DNA of 64,000 nucleotides from positions 1 to 64,000 of the forward strand of contig JAAGZO010000825.1 of assembly GCA_024206195.1 (NCBI GenBank), given 5' to 3'. This DNA is from a bacterium (GTDB taxonomy: Archaea; Nanoarchaeota; Nanoarchaeia; Woesearchaeales; UBA10216). The notes under the pieces were generated by a model that did no database searches, was not told where the DNA came from, and saw only the letters and a list, made by a program, of their open reading frames with translations. The translations under genes were made by a program, and so were the position numbers. Numbering within the stretch: position 1 is the first letter of the stretch; every line of letters begins with the position of its first letter. Positions 40,131 to 46,983 of this stretch are shown piece after piece.

Positions 40131-40556
40131 TTAGGCTGTGACCCCTTCTTTATTTTCAATCTCTGCAAGGTCTTTATTTTGTGCCTTCAGTTCTACAATT
40201 TCTGATTTATACCATTCAATTATGGTCGGGCTTCTTGCTCTTGTGATTTTGTCCATTCGTTCCTCTATCTTTTCGGTGTTGTGTTCTATCTGTGCCTTTG
40301 TGTTTGATAATTCACATTTAGAAACATAAATAAGCTTACAATCGCTTAAAGCACTTGAAACCTCGCTTTTATGCTTTGCTGTTGTTATGCTGTATTTGTT
40401 TGTAGTGAATAGAAATTTATCTCCAAACCTTCTAGCTATTGGAAAGTGATAACCATAAGAGTATATTGTATCTCCTTCTATAAACATGGTGTTACTTTTT
40501 CCGCTTGTTGCCCCATTTCTGAAGCTTTCCGCTAGTTTGCTATGACTTACTACCAT
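40131..40556 (-). CDS. hypothetical protein, early gene
   Basis: 141 residues. The N-terminal domain reads VVSHSKLAESFRNGATSGKS, YSYGYHFPIARRFGDKFLFT, then TAKHKSEVSSAL; this block is recurrent in proteins of archaeal and bacterial mobile elements, function unknown. A coiled coil makes up the C-terminal half. The gene lies directly after three RNA hairpins. Confidence 0.65.
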   Translation of the reverse strand: MVVSHSKLAESFRNGATSGKSNTMFIEGDTIYSYGYHFPIARRFGDKFLFTTNKYSITTAKHKSEVSSALSDCKLIYVSKCELSNTKAQIEHNTEKIEERMDKITRARSPTIIEWYKSEIVELKAQNKDLAEIENKEGVTA

Positions 40557-40611
40557 TTTACTTTTGTTTCTCCGTATTCTTTATTGAATACTATTTTTTT
40601 AAATCTCACTA

Positions 40612-40760
40612 CAGAAAAGACCCCAGTTTACTTTTAAGGGTCTCTTTTCGTTCCTGCGTGATATTTTTAGCCCCTTTAGAGGCTCTATAGTAGGGTTATT
40701 CATGCCCTAAACATGGTTAGGCTGTGCCTAGTTTTACCCCCCTTTAGAGGGGCTTATATG
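40612..40760 (-). promoter_or_regulatory. three-hairpin leader (possible attenuator)
   Basis: On the minus-strand transcript: AAGCCCCTCTAAAGGGGGG (about 40735-40755), AGCCTCTAAAGGGGCT followed by A-rich sequence (about 40668-40690), and AGACCC(13 nt)GGGGTCTTTTC (about 40612-40650). Two share the core CCTCTAAAGGGG. They lie between a 41-codon leader ORF and the next gene. Confidence 0.55.
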
Positions 40761-40803
40761 GGGTTATATGGGGGTTGTTTAATGAGTTTGAATAAATGCC
40801 CCA

Positions 40804-40929
40804 TTACAGACCATAAACGGCCTTAGTATATGCCCTTTTGATTGTAGGCTTGATACTGAATAAAACCCGCCTTAGTAAGTCCAATAGAGTGGGCTTATAT
40901 TGTCCATATATCCTTATTGTCTTAGTCAT
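40804..40929 (-). CDS. basic leader protein (41 aa)
   Basis: MTKTIRIYGQYKPTLLDLLR then RVLFSIKPTIKRAYTKAVYG: basic, helical. It is the first gene of the 30-kb leftward block. The stop is followed by an overlapping 16-codon frame (MGHLFKLIKQPPYNPI) that may also be translated. Confidence 0.55.
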   Translation of the reverse strand: MTKTIRIYGQYKPTLLDLLRRVLFSIKPTIKRAYTKAVYGL

Positions 40930-40948
40930 TGTATATCATCTCCATATG

Positions 40949-40988
40949 TTTACTTACATAGTGAGTGGTTACTCACATGGTAAGTAAA
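40949..40988. repeat. 40-bp nested palindrome
   Basis: Outer arms TTTACTTAC (40949-40957) and GTAAGTAAA (40980-40988), inner arms GTGAGT (40961-40966) and ACTCAC (40971-40976), all perfect. It lies in the leader of the 40804-40929 gene, downstream of its TATA box. Confidence 0.85.
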
Positions 40989-41049
40989 GACTAACTTTAA
41001 GCCCTTTGTTTGGGCGTATGGGAAAGCCCCGCTACTATCGGGTATATTC

Positions 41050-41085
41050 CCATACTATATGGTATATCAGGGTAGTATATAAACC
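41050..41085 (-). promoter_or_regulatory. main leftward TATA promoter
   Basis: Minus-strand TTTATATAC (41075-41083) with a dyad ATAC-N6-GTAT (41052-41065) at the expected start site. It would drive the leader gene at 40929 and the genes beyond it. Confidence 0.6.
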
Positions 41086-41320
41086 TTTCGGTTTGTATGT
41101 TATCATATCCCGCAAATTTTACGGATTGTATGCTATATTGTCAGGTCTGAAGGTATGAAACGAGCATATATCTCTCATATGTAGCATAGCCACGCCCCCC
41201 CGTGTGGGTATATGATAACTCAACGGATAGGTTTATGGCTCAATGTAGCAACCATATATAAAGCCCCGTTGTTTCCGCTGTAGCCGATAGCCCCATAGTG
41301 GATAGAGCAACATACCTCGC

Positions 41321-41356
41321 CAATCATAACGCTATGATATCATAAGGTTATGATTG
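41321..41356. repeat. 36-bp nested palindrome
   Basis: Outer arms CAATCATAAC (41321-41330) and GTTATGATTG (41347-41356) surround a perfect 12-bp palindrome TATGATATCATA (41333-41344). Confidence 0.85.
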
Positions 41357-41670
41357 AGACCCGCCCCATGATTCAGAGCCAAACCATAAGGGGGCGAGAC
41401 ATTAAAGTCATAAGGAGTTATGGACATCACACCCCAATAGGTAGGGGTATCTAGATAAATAGAGTATGACTCAGTAGCAAGAAGTATGACCACCATAGGT
41501 TGTGGGGTTCGGCTCTGTAAATATCCCCCCCACAACCAGAGACACATAGAGACACACACCCAAACCCTTAACCCATCTTTCCTAGAATAAACCAAAATTG
41601 CCATATATACTACGAACTCTAGGGCCTACAAAAAATGGTGAGTTAGCCTCTTTATAAAAGAATCCTTCAG

Positions 41671-41875
41671 ATACTATAATTTAGATAGTATAGCCCCCAT
41701 AAAAAAATAGTGTAAAAAAATTGCGACTCAGAGATTAGGATTCTCAGATACTATAGATACTATGATACCCTGTACCGAATCCGGAAGGTTTCCGGATGGA
41801 TATTTAGTATAGTCAGTATACTAAGCTTTCCATACTTACTATACTTTTTATCTCAACTATCGACATCCTGTCGAT
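41671..41875. repeat. cluster of perfect inverted repeats
   Basis: ATACTA-N9-TAGTAT (41671-41691); GATACTATAGATACTATGATAC direct/inverted units (41747-41768); ATCCGGAA-GGT-TTCCGGAT (41779-41797); TTAGTATA-GTCAG-TATACTAA (41804-41824); ATCGACA-TCC-TGTCGAT (41859-41875). Five dyads in 205 bp, four with 6-8-bp perfect arms. Confidence 0.8.
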
Positions 41876-42129
41876 GTTTCAACCGTCCCCGATTTGGGTA
41901 CAGTTCGAATGTAACCAAGATGTAACTGTGCCACACCCGAATCATCTCAGAGTGTAGTGTATAACTATCATAAAATTTCGGCCCGATGATAACAAGTGAT
42001 AACAACCAGTAACAAGTGCAAACAACAAACCTTATAAAGGGTGGCTGAGAAGTGCATTATGCATTATGCATCACACTCAACTGTGTATTCTCATTCGATA
42101 CCTTTATATATCTGTCCAGTAGTAGAAAT

Positions 42130-42965
42130 AGTGTGTTTGGAGGGCGACTCAGTTCCGTTACAAATGCTCGGGGATTCAACAGGCAAACTGGTACTATTGC
42201 TTCTTCAATCCCTGAGTTCATACTCATGGACCCTAAACCGCTTTGAGGTTTGAACCATATGTGAGAATAGTTGCGAATGGTGCACAGTTCGTCGTGAAGG
42301 TAGCATTTTTGTGTGATTGCCTAGGGCAACTTAGGGGGGTTCACACTTATATTCAAGGGTCAGTAATCGCAGCACACGGACAAGGCTTAGGCACATGAAA
42401 CAAGGTGGTGGGATGCGAGTGGTGATGCTGTAGACCTGGCCTGAATCATATTCATGCGAAACATCACAGGGAAAGACAGGTTCCAACTTACTTGTTGAGT
42501 ACCTGCATATTCAAAGGGGCTATGACCGATAAGTAAACCTGGGTGAGATTCCCAAGTTCTGGAATTTTATTGCGAGCCCAATCATACTCAGACCAATAAG
42601 CCCTATCGCATCTATACATAAGGGGAAAGCCAAGTTTACTACCCGTCTTCTTGGTGAGTACCCTTCATATTACTTGACTCCATGAGTTTTAGTAAAGTCC
42701 GCAAGGGGGGGAAAGTTAAGGTTTGGACTCAACATTCACCTGGCAAGTACCCCCTATTATAATCACGAAACAGCACTTGTCTATGTGTAAAAGAAGCCGA
42801 TTCGATTCCGGCGAGCTTGGAGAGGCGGGACCAACCTTAGCGGGGGGGCGACACCTCTATGTTTCAGGGCAAGTAAAACAATCAGACTCTCATAAGGGTT
42901 CCTGAAAGGCATAAAGAAGGTTAAATTGGACTGAACCTGCTCCAAGCCCTGTCTGGTTGGCTGCG
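42130..42965 (+). ncRNA. candidate large structured non-coding RNA
   Basis: A stretch of about 830 nt with no protein-like frame and visibly higher G content than its surroundings. A TATA box, CTTTATATATC (42102-42112), lies 25 nt before its likely 5' end; another (CTTATAAAG, 42031-42039) lies further up. Three related units occur: GGGAAAG...TTGAGTACC...CATATT (42469-42511), GGGGAAAG...GTGAGTACC...CATATT (42622-42671) and GGGGAAAG...CAAGTACC...TATTAT (42708-42760). A T-arm mimic, GCCGATTCGATTCCGGC, is at 42796-42812. Position next to a tRNA array matches that of GOLLD and ROOL RNAs in bacteriophages, though the sequence is not recognisably either. Ends are estimates. Confidence 0.6.
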
Positions 42966-42970
42966 TGAGA

Positions 42971-42996
42971 ATACTTATATACAATGATATAAGTAT
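42971..42996. promoter_or_regulatory. dyad overlapping the promoter of 43021
   Basis: ATACTTATAT-ACAATG-ATATAAGTAT, 10-bp perfect arms, followed by CATATAAG (43004-43011). Probably operator plus TATA element for the small genes that start at 43021. Confidence 0.65.
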
Positions 42997-43020
42997 ACAA
43001 TAACATATAAGTGATTTACA

Positions 43021-43152
43021 ATGAAAGATGAAAAGCTAAGGGATTTATTCCAGCAATTAGAAAGCAATTACAAAGACCTCGCAAGGAGGGGTTGCAAGAC
43101 CGTTGATATCGAAATGATATTACAAGATTTAAGAAGGCATAGATTAGAGTGA
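43021..43152 (+). CDS. small basic helical protein (43 aa)
   Basis: MKDEKLRDLFQQLESNYKDL then ARRGCKTVDIEMILQDLRRH. Two amphipathic helices, as in small HTH dimers. First of four rightward miniprotein genes. Confidence 0.6.
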   Translation: MKDEKLRDLFQQLESNYKDLARRGCKTVDIEMILQDLRRHRLE

Positions 43153-43156
43153 GACT

Positions 43157-43267
43157 ATGACTAAATGGAATGAACAACCACTACACTGCAAATGTCCTGG
43201 AAAGCCGACCTATGCTTGGAGCAATGTATGTAGAAGATGTTGTAAGCCCGTAGTGGAGAAAGAATAA
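43157..43267 (+). CDS. zinc-ribbon miniprotein (36 aa)
   Basis: PLHCKCPGKPTYAWSNVCRR then CCKPVVEKE: C-x-C and C-x2-CC. The TAA overlaps the next ATG (TAATG). Confidence 0.6.
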   Translation: MTKWNEQPLHCKCPGKPTYAWSNVCRRCCKPVVEKE

Positions 43268-43398
43268 TGCCAGGAAAATATAGGCCTTCTAAGCTGAGAA
43301 ATTACAAAGATTATAAACGCAGGTATGTTCCTTGTGAGCAGTGTGGTTTTGATATGAGGGGCAAGAAACATAGAAGGGCATGCTTAGGTGAGAAATGA
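43267..43398 (+). CDS. zinc-finger miniprotein (43 aa)
   Basis: Basic N-terminus (MPGKYRPSKLRNYKDYKRR) then VPCEQCGFDMRGKKHRRACL: a C-x2-C / H-x4-C finger. Overlaps the next start by 4 nt. Confidence 0.65.
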   Translation: MPGKYRPSKLRNYKDYKRRYVPCEQCGFDMRGKKHRRACLGEK

Positions 43399-43544
43399 TG
43401 CCGTGCCATAGGCCGGTTCCAGGAAGATGCATTTGCAGGGGCCCAATGGTGATTACTTGCTTATGTGGCATTTGCCAGAAGTGTGGCAAGTTAAGAAAAC
43501 AGCCCCGTTCTATTGATTCTGCAAATTGCCAGGATGCAGACTGA
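43395..43544 (+). CDS. cysteine-rich protein (49 aa)
   Basis: Nine cysteines including RCICRGPMVITCLCGICQKC. Possibly two metal sites. Its end overlaps the convergent HAD gene by 35 nt. Confidence 0.6.
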   Translation: MMPCHRPVPGRCICRGPMVITCLCGICQKCGKLRKQPRSIDSANCQDAD

Positions 43545-44304
43545 GTATCTTCTGTGCTAATACAAATCCAGGCAATACTTCATCTGAGAGTTCAATGCTG
43601 AAATCTCCTTTTAATCTGGAAGCGTCTGCAGTCACAGATATGTCGCAACGTTCAAGCAGCTCTTTATCATTATAGTTATCGCCGATTCCTAGACTGTATT
43701 GTGAAAGGCCCTGGAAAAATAACATTGCCCCAACTTCTCTAACACCCCTGCCTTTGTTCTGTCTGCCTTGGATTTGGATGTCATATGCCTCTCCATTCCA
43801 GATGCAATCGTAATGTGCCTTACTACAGGCATCATTGATGGACTTCACTACCTCTTCTATCTCTGCAACTCTTTCTTCGCAGTGGATGGTAATGATGTGG
43901 TTCTTCTGCTCAAAACCTTTAATCAGTTTGCTCTTTATCTTTGCCAATTTCTCATGCACAACATTCAACAAAGTGAATGAGTTATGATGTTGTTGAATCT
44001 TCCCGGCCATCCATGTTGCACTTCCATTTTCATAGGTGATGGAAACCTTAGAAAGGATTGGCCTGAACATATCCATTAGCATGCAGAGACTTCGCCCTGA
44101 AGATATGTTCACATGGTAGCCGAGATTATGAAGGTCAGTAATTAGTTTAATCATGTAAGAAGGAACTTTCTTGATTCCTATGGTTGTGATTGGACCATTT
44201 TGGGATATTATGGTTCCTCTTGGAACAATAACACCATCAACATCAAATACAATCATCTTGACATCTCTGATGTCATCCCAAGTCATTTCTTTTATGTCTT
44301 TCAT
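43510..44304 (-). CDS. HAD-superfamily sugar phosphatase (Cof/phosphoglycolate type)
   Basis: From the ATG at 44304 (overlapping the upstream stop) the protein has 264 residues. Motif I is MIVFDVDGVIVPRG; motif II lies in HVNISSGRSL; ITYENGSATW opens the C2 cap. Motif III is the Lys in RQNKGRGVREVG and motif IV is GIGDNYNDKELL. The large cap puts it with HAD-IIB enzymes that act on sugar phosphates or phosphoglycolate. It would suit the nucleotide-sugar pathway of the left end, though it lies 35 kb away on an island of minus-strand genes inside the rightward half. Confidence 0.85.
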   Translation of the reverse strand: MKDIKEMTWDDIRDVKMIVFDVDGVIVPRGTIISQNGPITTIGIKKVPSYMIKLITDLHNLGYHVNISSGRSLCMLMDMFRPILSKVSITYENGSATWMAGKIQQHHNSFTLLNVVHEKLAKIKSKLIKGFEQKNHIITIHCEERVAEIEEVVKSINDACSKAHYDCIWNGEAYDIQIQGRQNKGRGVREVGAMLFFQGLSQYSLGIGDNYNDKELLERCDISVTADASRLKGDFSIELSDEVLPGFVLAQKILSLHPGNLQNQ

Positions 44305-44687
44305 ATTGACACACTCCCATCTCGATGCACAATAAATTGCTTTATTTGTTTGCAATCACAATGTTTGCACCCAACTTCAAAATCGAACAGATAACAACCC
44401 TTCTCTGAAGGATGTTTCCCCCCATGCTTCAACTTGATATCTTTTCTTTGGTTGGTTTCTCTGACAAATTTGAAGACTATACTGCTTGCTTCCTCAAATG
44501 TGCATTCTCTATCTTGGTCGCATTTGCATTCTTCTTCATAGTCTCTGAAGTTGACATTCTCTGCACACTCCTGGCAGCATTTCACTTCCCTGTCTACTGA
44601 TGGGTTGTTGGGGTCGTCAATGTTGATGACTCTGACTAATCTTGTTATCTTTTCCTTATTTCCTTCTGGACATACTTCGCAACTCAT
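44301..44687 (-). CDS. multi-cysteine zinc protein
   Basis: 128 residues with MSCEVCPEGNKEK, EVKCCQECAENV, CKCDQDREC and GCKHCDCKQIK: at least three metal sites. Followed directly by the HAD gene. Its 5' leader reaches a TATA box (TTTATATATC on the minus strand, about 44846-44856). Confidence 0.65.
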   Translation of the reverse strand: MSCEVCPEGNKEKITRLVRVINIDDPNNPSVDREVKCCQECAENVNFRDYEEECKCDQDRECTFEEASSIVFKFVRETNQRKDIKLKHGGKHPSEKGCYLFDFEVGCKHCDCKQIKQFIVHRDGSVSI

Positions 44688-45243
44688 TTTAGATACCTCG
44701 TGTCATTTGGGGGGACTCCCGCAAAGCTCACCTCTTCTTTTAAGGTTTGGGGGTGGTTAAAATAGAAGGCAAGAAAGAACTTGTGTGTTTATATTCACGC
44801 AAGAGCCCTATGCCCAACTGACTGCTTACAGATACAATGCCTATTAATCAGAATTGATATATAAATATTTGCCTGTTTTCAGTGATTTTCAGTGAAATTC
44901 ACTTATTTTCATCTATTTTACAATGCCTTTCTCTCGCTGTCTATCCTTTCAGTAGCCTTCAATAGAGACCGCAACATTTATAAAGTAGCTTGTTCTACCA
45001 GGCATTGGTGCGATTTGGCTCTGTGACAGTTTCGGCTGGAACTCTGTCAATGACCGCCGACTTTATTATCATAAGGTGATTTAACTAAAATGTATAAATC
45101 GACATCAACCGGAACGGGAACATTGTCTTGTGCAGACAATAGTCTCGCCTCATTGTTATGAACCCGTCTTGCTGTCGTTGAGATTTCTTGGATTTTTATT
45201 TGATTGCTGTCTTGGTGATGGTAAAGAGAGTTCTATAATTTGT
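44688..45243. other. spacer with divergent promoters, no clear gene
   Basis: Holds a leftward TATA box (about 44850) and a rightward one (ATTTATAAAG, 44977-44986). Downstream of the latter are hairpins such as GACAG-N14-CTGTC (45030-45053) and TTGTCTTGTGCAGACAA (45122-45138), which may be the leader of the tRNA transcript or a small RNA. A 23-codon frame at 45090 is not convincing. Confidence 0.5.
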
Positions 45244-45330
45244 GGCAAGGTCTCGTAGTCTGGTCAATCGTGCCGGCCTCATGAGCCGGTCCTGTAATGG
45301 GGTGCGAAGGTTCAAATCCTTCCCTTGCCA
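45244..45330 (+). tRNA. tRNA with CAU anticodon and long variable arm
   Basis: Acceptor GGCAAGG/CCTTGCC, anticodon stem CCGGC/GCCGG with loop CTCATGA, T arm GAAGG-TTCAAAT-CCTTC, A73. The variable region is 16 nt (class II). Called Met by anticodon, but the frame, with A73 and a CTGGTCAA D-loop, is leucine-like (a Leu CAA loop would be CTCAAGA). Confidence 0.8.
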
Positions 45331-45343
45331 TTATTATCATCAT

Positions 45344-45415
45344 GTGGGTGTAGCTCAATAGTAAGAGTACATGGCCGTTAACCATGAGACTGCGGTGCAA
45401 TTCCGCACACCTACG
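45344..45415 (+). tRNA. tRNA-Asn (GUU)
   Basis: Acceptor GTGGGTG/CACCTAC, D stem GCTC/GAGT, anticodon loop CCGTTAA, T loop TGCAATT, G73 followed by encoded CCA. Confidence 0.9.
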
Positions 45416-45470
45416 CCATGTATCAAATAAGTATTTCAAAAGTATCAGAAAAGTATTAAATAATACTTAT

Positions 45471-45602
45471 GGTGGGGTGCCGAAGCCAGGTCAAACGGGT
45501 CGGACTTAGAAGCAGTATTTCATATTGCTTGGTCAGAGGGCCAATGTGTGCTTGGAAATCCGATGCTTAGTGCTTTCGAGGGTTCGAATCCCTCTCCCAC
45601 CA
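45471..45602 (+). tRNA. tRNA-Leu (UAG) with intron
   Basis: Acceptor GGTGGGG/TCCCACC; anticodon stem TCGGA/TCCGA enclosing CTTAGA, an intron of about 47 nt and A38. Class II variable arm TGCTTAGTGCTTTC, T arm GAGGG-TTCGAAT-CCCTC, A73. Confidence 0.85.
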
Positions 45603-45614
45603 TATTATCATCAT

Positions 45615-45750
45615 GCTGTGGAAGGGCAATCTGGTAGCTCACTGGTCCGCTAATGGGATAACCCTAAGCCCAGAGTTGAACACTGGACATTAGCCCAGAA
45701 TGGAGAACCAGGTCCGAAAGGGCATCGGGGTTCAAATCCCCGCCATGGCG
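45615..45750 (+). tRNA. tRNA-Ser (probably GGA) with non-canonical intron
   Basis: Acceptor GCTGTGG/CCATGGC with G73, D stem GGGC/GCTC, anticodon stem CTGGT/ACCAG, class II variable arm (GTCCGAAAGGGCAT). Removing an intron between positions 32 and 33 gives loop C-TGGAGA (GGA, U33 intact). A canonical 37/38 intron would give GCU but with C33. The intron itself folds (GCTAAT/ATTAGC; CCAG/CTGG). Confidence 0.8.
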
Positions 45751-45753
45751 TAT

Positions 45754-45827
45754 GGGTAGGTATTTCCAATAGGTAGAATACTTGACTTGCAATCGAGTGG
45801 CTCGGGGTTCGAGTCCCCGCCTATCCA
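45754..45827 (+). tRNA. tRNA-Ala (UGC)
   Basis: Acceptor GGGTAGG/CCTATCC with G3:U70, the alanine identity pair; anticodon loop CTTGCAA; T arm CGGGG-TTCGAGT-CCCCG; A73. Confidence 0.9.
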
Positions 45828-46161
45828 TTTATAAATTTAATAACTCAGATTAGTGGGTGTTTATAAACGGCACTAATTTAGATTAGTGACTTTATAAATA
45901 AAATGTTAGGTATTTGTTCCCTAAATGTTCGGTAGAAGTTCGGTAGATGTTCCATCGAAGAAGTAACGAAGCGATTATTTATAAATCGTTTATAAATAAT
46001 CTGCTACTTAGATGCTATATAGATGCTAGGTAGATGCTATATGGAAGCTATATCCTTGCGAGGTCGCAGCGATATCGCACAAGTGTATAGTATACTGCAC
46101 ATTTAAGGAGTTTAATAGTATATTATATTATACACTTCGGATATCCATGGATATCCAATAC
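45828..46161. repeat. AT-rich palindromic spacer between tRNAs
   Basis: No gene. Contains TTTATAAA boxes; CACTAAT-TTAG-ATTAGTG; a perfect 13-bp inverted repeat GATTATTTATAAA/TTTATAAATAATC (45973-46001); tandem TAGATGCTATA-type units (about 46010-46050); GCGATATCGC; and a perfect 18-bp palindrome GGATATCCATGGATATCC (46139-46156). Confidence 0.75.
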
Positions 46162-46235
46162 GCCGCTGTAGCTCAATTAGGCAGAGCAGTTGCCTTGTAA
46201 GCATCAGGTTGGGGGTTCGATTCCCCCTGGCGGCC
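46162..46235 (+). tRNA. tRNA-Thr (UGU)
   Basis: Acceptor GCCGCTG/TGGCGGC, D stem GCTC/GAGC, anticodon loop CTTGTAA, T arm GGGGG-TTCGATT-CCCCC. Confidence 0.9.
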
Positions 46236-46241
46236 TTTCAT

Positions 46242-46312
46242 GGTAGGATAGTCAAGTGGCCAGACATGCGGTTGCAACCCGCATTAGATGGGTTCGATTC
46301 CCATTCCTATCT
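46242..46312 (+). tRNA. tRNA-Cys (GCA)
   Basis: Acceptor GGTAGGA/TCCTATC, anticodon stem TGCGG/CCGCA with loop TTGCAAC, T arm ATGGG-TTCGATT-CCCAT, U73 as usual for Cys. Confidence 0.9.
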
Positions 46313-46349
46313 CCATAAGTTTATATAATGTGAATGCACTAATCATGGC

Positions 46350-46568
46350 ATGGATGTCGAAGATGCTAAAGATATCACTAAGGATTATAAAAGTACGAGG
46401 CGTTGCCCGAATAAATACAGGGTTGGGGAAAGTGAGTTGATGTATTGCAGGGGCATTGGAGTTCATTGCAGGTATTTTGTGTTGAAAGCTCCACATGCGG
46501 TATGCGGGTATTTTTCACAATTAGAGATTGCCGTAAAGGTATTATATGAGCATGCAGAACCATTATAA
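46350..46568 (+). CDS. small cysteine-containing protein (72 aa), leaderless
   Basis: MDVEDAKDITKDYKSTRRCP, then MYCRGIGVHCRYFV and HAVCGYFSQLEIAVKVLYE. A TATA box (TTTATATAA, 46319-46327) lies about 25 nt before the ATG. Cys/His content suggests one metal site. Located between tRNAs. Confidence 0.6.
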   Translation: MDVEDAKDITKDYKSTRRCPNKYRVGESELMYCRGIGVHCRYFVLKAPHAVCGYFSQLEIAVKVLYEHAEPL

Positions 46569-46615
46569 CCGGAAGATTTATATATTACATAGGTCTACAT
46601 TGAAGTTGATTAACA

Positions 46616-46690
46616 TGAATACAAACTGGAAACACGGACAGCGAATCGGGACCGAGATAGTCGGCAGGCCCGTGTTTGATTATCAATAAT
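46616..46690 (+). CDS. possible 24-aa peptide
   Basis: A TATA box (TTTATATATT, 46577-46586) precedes MNTNWKHGQRIGTEIVGRPV. Could equally be the 5' part of a structured RNA that includes the 46694-46771 hairpin. Confidence 0.3.
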
Positions 46691-46693
46691 CCC

Positions 46694-46771
46694 CCAGAAC
46701 ACCGATTCAAAGATTTCTCTTGAGATTGTTTAAACAAAACCAATGAATGGTCCTTGGACCGGTAGTTCTGG
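46694..46771 (+). ncRNA. tRNA-sized hairpin element
   Basis: Perfect 7-bp ends CCAGAAC/GTTCTGG, 78 nt apart, enclose GTTTAAAC and GGTCC-TT-GGACC. Spacing is that of a tRNA acceptor stem, but no T-loop or anticodon arm is present. Confidence 0.4.
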
Positions 46772-46786
46772 TATTTTTATGAATAT

Positions 46787-46859
46787 GGGTGTGTGATTTG
46801 TAATCGAAACATACCTCTCTTACAAGGAGGAGCTCCCTGTGCAACTCAGGGCACACCTA
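46787..46859 (+). tRNA. tRNA-Val (UAC)
   Basis: Acceptor GGGTGTG/CACACCT, anticodon stem CCTCT/GGAGG with loop CTTACAA, T arm CCCTG-TGCAACT-CAGGG, A73 and encoded CCA. Confidence 0.88.
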
Positions 46860-46907
46860 CCACTTACACCACTTACCTATGTAAGCAAATGAGTGTAAGA
46901 ATTGTAA

Positions 46908-46982
46908 GCTCCTGTAGTGTAGTACGGTCAATCATTCCGGATTTTCAGTCCGGAGACTTGGGTTCGAATCCCAGCGGGAGCA
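46908..46982 (+). tRNA. tRNA-Glu (UUC)
   Basis: Acceptor GCTCCTG/CGGGAGC, anticodon stem CCGGA/TCCGG with loop TTTTCAG, T arm TTGGG-TTCGAAT-CCCAG, A73. Confidence 0.9.
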
Positions 46983-46983
46983 T

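Larger units (their letters stand above)
40930..42030. other. intergenic control region, candidate origin
   Basis: About 1.1 kb with no convincing gene. It separates the long leftward block from the rightward half and holds a set of perfect inverted repeats (listed separately), TATA boxes on both strands (minus about 41075-41083, plus about 41651-41660) and runs of A. Direct repeats of ATAACAAGTG/ATAACAACC/GTAACAAGTG lie at 41988-42020, and GCATTAT twice at 42053-42066. Replication origin and promoter hub are the simplest readings. Confidence 0.5.

Noticed and set aside
41332..41604. 90-codon minus-strand frame in the intergenic hub
   Set aside because: Composition and predicted protein are not gene-like, it crosses a perfect palindrome and TATA elements, and there is no coupled neighbour or RBS.
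42041..42253. Short frames (60-70 codons) within the candidate ncRNA, also 42723-42905
   Set aside because: They do not follow codon-position bias, overlap each other in different frames and would leave most of the 830-nt element unexplained.
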